Origin: Enterococcus raffinosus | GTDB lineage: Bacteria > Bacillota > Bacilli > Lactobacillales > Enterococcaceae | Assembly (NCBI RefSeq): GCF_018917525.1 | Contig: NZ_JAHLOS010000019.1 | Span: forward strand, 1-64,000 | DNA: 64,000 nt | Direction: 5' to 3' | Part shown: positions 59,251 to 64,000 of the stretch, one piece after another | Position numbering within the stretch: the first letter of the stretch is position 1 | How the letters are laid out: the number at the start of each line of letters is the position of its first letter | Made by a program: the position numbers and the translations under genes | The notes under the pieces: generated by a model | Told to the model about the DNA's origin: nothing | Databases searched by the model: none | Seen by the model: the letters and a program-made list of their open reading frames with translations, nothing else

Positions 59251-61362
59251 TTATTGTTGATTTTGCTCTTGGTATTGCTTATACGTTTCAGTCTTGTAAA
59301 GCTCTTGGGTGGATTCTTTTCCTTTTTGATCAAACAGACTGGTTGATTTATCTCCCAGTTTATTTTCGACTTTTTCCATCTGCTTAAGACCGTCTTTATA
59401 ATCAAATTGCGAAGCGTCAATTGGTTTCAATCCGCTGGCTGAGTAGAAGCGTAGCAGGTCGCCGTTATTGATATTATCTGAAGTACTCAACTGAGTAGAA
59501 ACAGCTTCTTTCCATGCTTCAGATTGCTTTTGCAAAGCTTCGTCCGGTTCAGTGATTGCCAAACCATCTTTATTGCTATACAAGCTTCCGCTATAGTAGG
59601 TATATTCTGGTGTCACATAATCGCCATCACGGAAAGCGACGATTTGATCATGATCTTTTGATAGCAGATCTTGACCTAATTGAATGTACTTGCTTGTATC
59701 TACGCCCAAAAGATGTAACAGAGTAGGTAAAGCATCAACTTCACCACCATATGTGTGGTTGATTCCGCCTTTATCTTGACCAGGAACATGGACCATGTAA
59801 GGAACACGCTGCATTTGTGCATTATCAAAGTTTGTCCAGGTTTCCTTTGACTTGCCAAGTAATGGTGCTAAGTCAGAGTTTCTTGAATTTGAAATACCGT
59901 AATGGTCACCATACATGACGATGATTGAATTCTCGTACAAGCCTGAAGCTTTCAAATAGTTGAAGAATTCTTCAACTGCTTTATCTAAATAGTTGGCTGT
60001 CGCAAAGTAACCGTTGATGGTTTCATCATTGGTGTTTGCCATTGGGAAACCAGCTTCGTCATTCTTGAACTCACTGTAAGGGTAGTGGTTCGAAACGGCG
60101 ATAAATTTCGTATAGAATGGCTGTTGCAGACGTTCTAAATACTTCACAGATTGCTGGAAGAAAGGTTTGTCGTGCAAGCCATATTGGAATGAGTTTTCAT
60201 CGTTCACATCGTAATAAGAAGAATCGAAGAAATAATCATAACCAAGATTTTTATAAGTTTCAGAACGGTTCCAAAAACTTCCAGAGTTTCCGTGGAAGGC
60301 AGCACTTGTGTAGCCTTCAGTTTGCTTCAAGATATCCGGAGCTGCTTGGAAAGTATTTTTTCCGCCTAATTGTGAGAATAATGAGCCTTGATTCAAACCA
60401 AACAAAGAGTTTTCCATCAACGTTTCTGCATCTGAGGTTTTTCCAGCTTTTACTTGGTGGAAGAAATTATCAAATGAGAAGGTGCTGTTGCTATGGAAAA
60501 TACTGTTCAAGAACGGTGTTACTTCATGCTCTTGACCATTTTCATCCTTTAGTTTGTAGTCAATCACGAATTGCTGCAGACTCTCCAAATGAATCGTAAT
60601 AACGTTGCGTCCTTTAGCGATACCATAATAGTCGCTGTTTGGAGCTGCGTAATGATCTTTTACATAAGATTCGACTTCTTTTAAATCATTGGGACTTGCC
60701 TCGGCGCGAACTTGGTTGGTCTTATAGGTTTGGATACCATCGTAGACAGTGAAGGCATTTACTCCCAGATATTTGATCAAGTAGTCGCGAGAAAAAGTAC
60801 GGGTTAATAATTCAGGACGATCGGCTTCAGCAAGGAAAAGATTTCCTGAGAAAATCATGATCGAAAGAGCAGTCATAGCGATAGCCATCCGAGCACGTAC
60901 AGGTCGTTCCTCTCTTTTAATGCCTTTGCGCCATAAAAGAATTGGTAAAATCACAATATCAATCAAGTATAGAACGTCGTAAGGGCGGAAGAGACGAATT
61001 GCACTCTCACCCAAACCACTGGCCACTTTACCAGCACCTAGGAAAGTGTTCACGGTAATAAAGTCAGTAAACTCACGATAATAAACAACGTTGGCAAAGA
61101 GTAAGAAGCTCGCCAGTGCGTAGATAACCATCATCGTGGCATAAGAGGCTTTGGACCGTCGCACATATAAAGCAATCGACAGTAAGAACATCGTCGACGC
61201 GATTGGATTGATAAACAGGATGAAGTACTGAGTCAGACTCTCAATCCCTAAATTAAATTCAAATAAGTATGCAAAAACACTTTTCGCCCATAATAAGAAT
61301 GTCAGTAACGCATAAAAGCCGAGACGTTTATTCAAAAAAGTAGGAGCTTTTAGTTTTTTCAA
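59251..61362 (-). CDS. ltaS: Lipoteichoic acid synthase
   Basis: 703 residues from a TTG at 61362, with GAAAGGAAG 6 bases upstream; the longer frame to 61404 has no ribosome site. Five N-terminal membrane helices (about 1-205), then an extracellular sulfatase-fold domain. NVITIHLESLQQFVIDYK gives the metal-site Glu, GKTSDAETLMENSLFGL the nucleophile Thr, VMYGDHYGISNS the Asp-His pair. Polymerises glycerol phosphate from phosphatidylglycerol onto the glycolipid anchor. A long Gln/Lys-rich C-terminal tail follows. Single gene. Confidence 0.93.
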   Translation of the reverse strand: MKKLKAPTFLNKRLGFYALLTFLLWAKSVFAYLFEFNLGIESLTQYFILFINPIASTMFLLSIALYVRRSKASYATMMVIYALASFLLFANVVYYREFTDFITVNTFLGAGKVASGLGESAIRLFRPYDVLYLIDIVILPILLWRKGIKREERPVRARMAIAMTALSIMIFSGNLFLAEADRPELLTRTFSRDYLIKYLGVNAFTVYDGIQTYKTNQVRAEASPNDLKEVESYVKDHYAAPNSDYYGIAKGRNVITIHLESLQQFVIDYKLKDENGQEHEVTPFLNSIFHSNSTFSFDNFFHQVKAGKTSDAETLMENSLFGLNQGSLFSQLGGKNTFQAAPDILKQTEGYTSAAFHGNSGSFWNRSETYKNLGYDYFFDSSYYDVNDENSFQYGLHDKPFFQQSVKYLERLQQPFYTKFIAVSNHYPYSEFKNDEAGFPMANTNDETINGYFATANYLDKAVEEFFNYLKASGLYENSIIVMYGDHYGISNSRNSDLAPLLGKSKETWTNFDNAQMQRVPYMVHVPGQDKGGINHTYGGEVDALPTLLHLLGVDTSKYIQLGQDLLSKDHDQIVAFRDGDYVTPEYTYYSGSLYSNKDGLAITEPDEALQKQSEAWKEAVSTQLSTSDNINNGDLLRFYSASGLKPIDASQFDYKDGLKQMEKVENKLGDKSTSLFDQKGKESTQELYKTETYKQYQEQNQQ

Positions 61363-61533
61363 TAGTAACTTCCTTTCTGTCGCAGAAAAAATGCGAGTGT
61401 TCACTTGTTACTTAGTTTACTCGGTTCCATCAAGTCAGTCAATTCTTATTAAATTTTGAGCAATCAGGCTTAAAGAAAACTTTATAAGCGAAAAATACGC
61501 TTTTTTTTTGCTATACTATAGAAGAAAGCGGGG

Positions 61534-62709
61534 ATGAGAGTGGAAATAGAATTAAATAATTACGGTGTTAAACGTATCCGTCAGGGAAACCCATTAATTC
61601 AGCAAGAAGACCTGAAACAGAATATAAAAAAAATTCCTCTAGAATGGGTAGAGTTTGTCGATAATAAACATAAATATATCGCGGCTGGTTATTTAGGGAA
61701 ACAAAATAAAGGCTTTGGTTGGGTGCTGGATCAAACACAACGACCAATCAACCAAGCTTTTTTAATGGATAAATTTCAGCAGGCAATTGATCAGCGCCAG
61801 GCATTCTTTGCTGATCCGGGGATGAATACTTTCCGTTTGTTTAACGGCGAGGGCGATGGCATCGGAGGCGTGACTGTTGACTACTATGCGGACTACCTAG
61901 TGATATCTTGGTACAACGAAACTATCTATCATTTTCAAAAACTGATCGTGGATAGCTTACTGGCCGTTTTTCCAAAGGCGAAAGGAATCGTTGAGAAAAT
62001 TCGCTTTAAGAGTGAAGGCAAGGAAAGTCGTTGGTTAGCAGGAGAAAAACCGCAGGAACCTTTAATAGTACTGGAAAATGGCGTTTCTTATGCCGTATAC
62101 TTAGATGAAGGCTATATGACGGGGATATTTTTGGATCAAAAGGAAGTCCGGGGACGTTTGACGGAGGGTTTAGCTGCTGGGAAGACAGTCTTGAATATGT
62201 TCAGCTATACAGGAGCTTTTTCAGTAGCTGCTGCATATGGCGGCGCGTTAGAAACGACAAGTGTTGATCTGGCACAGCGAAGCCTGCCTAAGACACAAGA
62301 ACAATTTGAAGTAAACGGTCTACCATTAGATCAACAAAAAATAATTGTTATGGATACATTTGACTATTTTCGCTATGCATTAAGGAAGGGTTTAAGTTAT
62401 AATTTGATTGTCTTAGATCCACCTAGTTTTGCCCGTAATAAGAAAAAAACTTTTTCTGTTGCGAAAGATTATGGGCGTTTGATCGAAGACAGTGTGGAAA
62501 TTCTTTCTGATGAAGGGATGATCATCGCCTCTACCAATGCGGCGAATCTTCCAATAAAAAAATTCAAGCAAGCGATCGAAACAGCCTTTCAAAATAAAAA
62601 TGTCACGTATCAATTGACAGAAAGCTATCGGTTGCCCGCAGATTTTCCAGCCAGTAATTTTGAAGAAAGCAATTATTTGAAAGTATTGTTTTATATGATA
62701 AAAAAATAG
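61534..62709 (+). CDS. 23S rRNA methyltransferase, RlmI-like
   Basis: 391 residues. N-terminal PUA domain (VKRIRQGNPLIQQEDL... GYLGKQNKGFGWVLD), a central EEHEE-like domain (RLFNGEGDGIGGVTVDYYAD), then a Rossmann SAM domain: KTVLNMFSYTGAFSVAAAYG, TTSVDLAQRSLPKTQEQF, and the catalytic IVLDPPSFARNKKKTFSVAK. E. coli RlmI makes m5C1962; the YccW-like Firmicute homologues are presumed similar. The catalytic Cys of RlmI in the late motif is not apparent, so m5C is not certain. Confidence 0.87.
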   Translation: MRVEIELNNYGVKRIRQGNPLIQQEDLKQNIKKIPLEWVEFVDNKHKYIAAGYLGKQNKGFGWVLDQTQRPINQAFLMDKFQQAIDQRQAFFADPGMNTFRLFNGEGDGIGGVTVDYYADYLVISWYNETIYHFQKLIVDSLLAVFPKAKGIVEKIRFKSEGKESRWLAGEKPQEPLIVLENGVSYAVYLDEGYMTGIFLDQKEVRGRLTEGLAAGKTVLNMFSYTGAFSVAAAYGGALETTSVDLAQRSLPKTQEQFEVNGLPLDQQKIIVMDTFDYFRYALRKGLSYNLIVLDPPSFARNKKKTFSVAKDYGRLIEDSVEILSDEGMIIASTNAANLPIKKFKQAIETAFQNKNVTYQLTESYRLPADFPASNFEESNYLKVLFYMIKK

Positions 62710-62731
62710 AAGAAAATGGGATGGGATGCGT

Positions 62732-63481
62732 ATGATGGATATTCAAGTAAGAGAGGTACGATTTGATGCGGGAAAACCTAAAATCTGCGTACCGATTGTG
62801 GGTAAAACTTTCGAGGAAATCATTGAACAGGCAAATGAAGCCAAGAAGGTTGCCGAAGTAATCGAATGGCGAGCAGATTATTATGAAGATGTCTTAGATG
62901 ACGATAAATTGAATTCGACTTTGCTAGCATTGAGGGATGAGATCAGGAACATTCCATTGATTTTCAGTTTGCGGACGACAGAAGCCGGCGGACAGCTTGA
63001 CATTTCTCTAAACCAATACCGTCATATTAACGAATTTGCTGTTTCTTCACGTGCGATCGATCTGGCTGATGTGGAAGTTTCCATCATTGATCAATTATCG
63101 ACGACGTTTATCAAATGGATGCAGGCCTTGGATGTGCGGGTGATTTTGAGTTATTACAACTTTAAGGAAACGCCAGAGGATGCAGTGATTTTGTTCCGCT
63201 TAAATTTGATGGAGCACTGGGGAGCAGATATCGCGAAAATCGTCCTTGAGCCACAGAACGAGGCAGATGTCTTACGCCAAATGGGCATTGTAATGAAGGC
63301 ACAGACTTTCGTAACCCTACCCGTCATATCGGTTTCTCGAGGCAGACTTGGTAAATTTTCACAAATCAGTGGTTCATTGGATGGTTCCTGCATGACCTAT
63401 GGTTGTTTAGAAGGACAATCTTATGATGATGCCCAGATTGAAGCAGAAAAATTAGCATTGATGATCAATGAATTAAAATAA
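62732..63481 (+). CDS. aroD: 3-dehydroquinate dehydratase, type I
   Basis: About 250 residues; ATGs at 62726, 62732 and 62735 are possible, and GGGATGGG spacing favours the latter two. Type I AroD: KPKICVPIVGKTFEEI, EVIEWRADYYEDV, IFSLRTTEAGG, the Schiff-base Lys in ADIAKIVLEPQN and ISVSRGRLGKFSQISGSLDGS. Catalyses the third step of the shikimate pathway. It is 22 bases behind the rRNA methyltransferase gene and no other aro gene is near. Confidence 0.93.
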   Translation: MMDIQVREVRFDAGKPKICVPIVGKTFEEIIEQANEAKKVAEVIEWRADYYEDVLDDDKLNSTLLALRDEIRNIPLIFSLRTTEAGGQLDISLNQYRHINEFAVSSRAIDLADVEVSIIDQLSTTFIKWMQALDVRVILSYYNFKETPEDAVILFRLNLMEHWGADIAKIVLEPQNEADVLRQMGIVMKAQTFVTLPVISVSRGRLGKFSQISGSLDGSCMTYGCLEGQSYDDAQIEAEKLALMINELK

Positions 63482-63525
63482 AGAGGTTTCCGGTTTTCTG
63501 GGATTCCTCCAACTCTAAACAAGTG

Positions 63526-63562
63526 AAATTCCAAACTCGGTCTTTGAGTCTGGAATTTTTTT
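63526..63562 (+). terminator. Intrinsic terminator
   Basis: AAATTCCAAACTC pairs with GAGTCTGGAATTT with one mismatch, then a T-run. Confidence 0.78.
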
Positions 63563-63689
63563 GTTTGTTCCATCAAGCTTGTTGTACCAAGCAAGTCCAT
63601 TTATGCAATTTTTTCATGCAAAACGACTTATTTGTTTCCTATGTACTTTTTTGCTAGACTTTAGAAAATGAATGAAGTGAGGGATTGAC

Positions 63690-64000
63690 TTGGCTAAGAA
63701 GAAAATTCAAAAAACCAATGCGATTCGTTTAGTCGAACAAAAGAAGATCGCTTATAAAGAACATGAATATGCATGGAGTGAGGATGATTTAGGAGCCGGC
63801 CATGTTTCTGAACAGGTGAAGATTGAACCTGCGAGAATTTTTAAAACCCTCGTAGCAGTTGGAAACAAAACTGGTCCAGTCGTAGCAGTTATTCCTAGTG
63901 ATCATGAATTAGATTTGAAGAAAATCGCGAAGGTCAGCGGCAATAAAAAAGTCGAAATGCTACATCTGCGAGATTTGGAAGCGACGACAGGCTATATTCG
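63690..64000 (+). CDS. ybaK: YbaK/EbsC-type Cys-tRNA(Pro) deacylase, 3' end outside the window
   Basis: Partial gene: 103 codons are present and the frame stays open to the window end. Starts at a TTG at 63690 with GAGGG 6 bases upstream, reading MAKKKIQKTNAIRLVEQKKI. EHEYAWSEDDLGAGHVSEQV, ARIFKTLVAVGNKTGP and VAVIPSDHELDLKKIAKVSG identify the YbaK family, which removes Cys wrongly attached to tRNA-Pro. EbsC is the enterococcal name. Full length expected about 160 residues. Confidence 0.9.
   Translation, partial: MAKKKIQKTNAIRLVEQKKIAYKEHEYAWSEDDLGAGHVSEQVKIEPARIFKTLVAVGNKTGPVVAVIPSDHELDLKKIAKVSGNKKVEMLHLRDLEATTGYI

Noticed and set aside
1-64000. CRISPR arrays, insertion sequences, tRNA or rRNA genes
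   Set aside because: No regularly spaced repeats, transposase, integrase, tRNA cloverleaf apart from the tmRNA ends, or rRNA sequence was recognised when reading both strands.

Overview
The window is a chromosomal segment of a low-GC Gram-positive coccus, most likely an Enterococcus other than E. faecalis. The evidence is the tmRNA (tag AKNNNNSYALAA, enterococcal type), an Lsa-type ABC-F protein, an LtaS lipoteichoic acid synthase, Mga- and TraX-family proteins, alsS-alsD, strong AGGAGG ribosome sites with several TTG/GTG starts, and many intrinsic terminators. No prophage, insertion sequence, CRISPR array, rRNA or tRNA gene was seen. Genus is inferred from protein and tmRNA features only; species is not assigned.

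Layout. 1-27 kb is an accessory-looking stretch rich in small regulators and sensing/resistance functions: two MerR-GyrI regulators, a tandem-MerR regulator beside an MFS exporter, an AraC-GyrI regulator beside a stand-alone GyrI-like protein, an FtsX/ATPase ABC transporter with its own two-component system, GNAT acetyltransferases, hydrolases, two HTH/membrane-protein pairs each with paired promoter repeats, and an Lsa-like ABC-F gene with a complete-looking attenuation leader (leader peptide, antiterminator, terminator). 27-40 kb is metabolic: trmO, alsS-alsD (acetoin), an AlkD-like protein, a secreted M23 peptidase, fRMsr, and citrate synthase divergent from aconitase-isocitrate dehydrogenase (oxidative TCA branch to 2-oxoglutarate).

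41-47.6 kb is a LacI-controlled sugar-acid type operon: TIM-barrel isomerase, an unknown 81-aa protein, transporter, PfkB kinase, hexulose-phosphate-synthase-family protein, phosphohexuloisomerase and KDPG aldolase. Three AAACCGGTT-core operators lie near its promoter. Its substrate is not obvious and this is the best candidate for an undescribed pathway. 47.6-52 kb holds a T-box leader, probably tRNA-Met, followed by a SAM-hydrolase-family protein and an ECF transporter (S component, fused double ATPase, T component). 52-64 kb holds a DUF378 protein, a possible small RNA, an isolated purC, tmRNA (ssrA), an OmpR-type two-component pair, an AzgA-type purine permease, ltaS, an RlmI-like rRNA methyltransferase, aroD and the 5' part of a YbaK-type deacylase that runs off the window.

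Product names are from residue-level recognition without database searching; RNA folds were worked out by hand.
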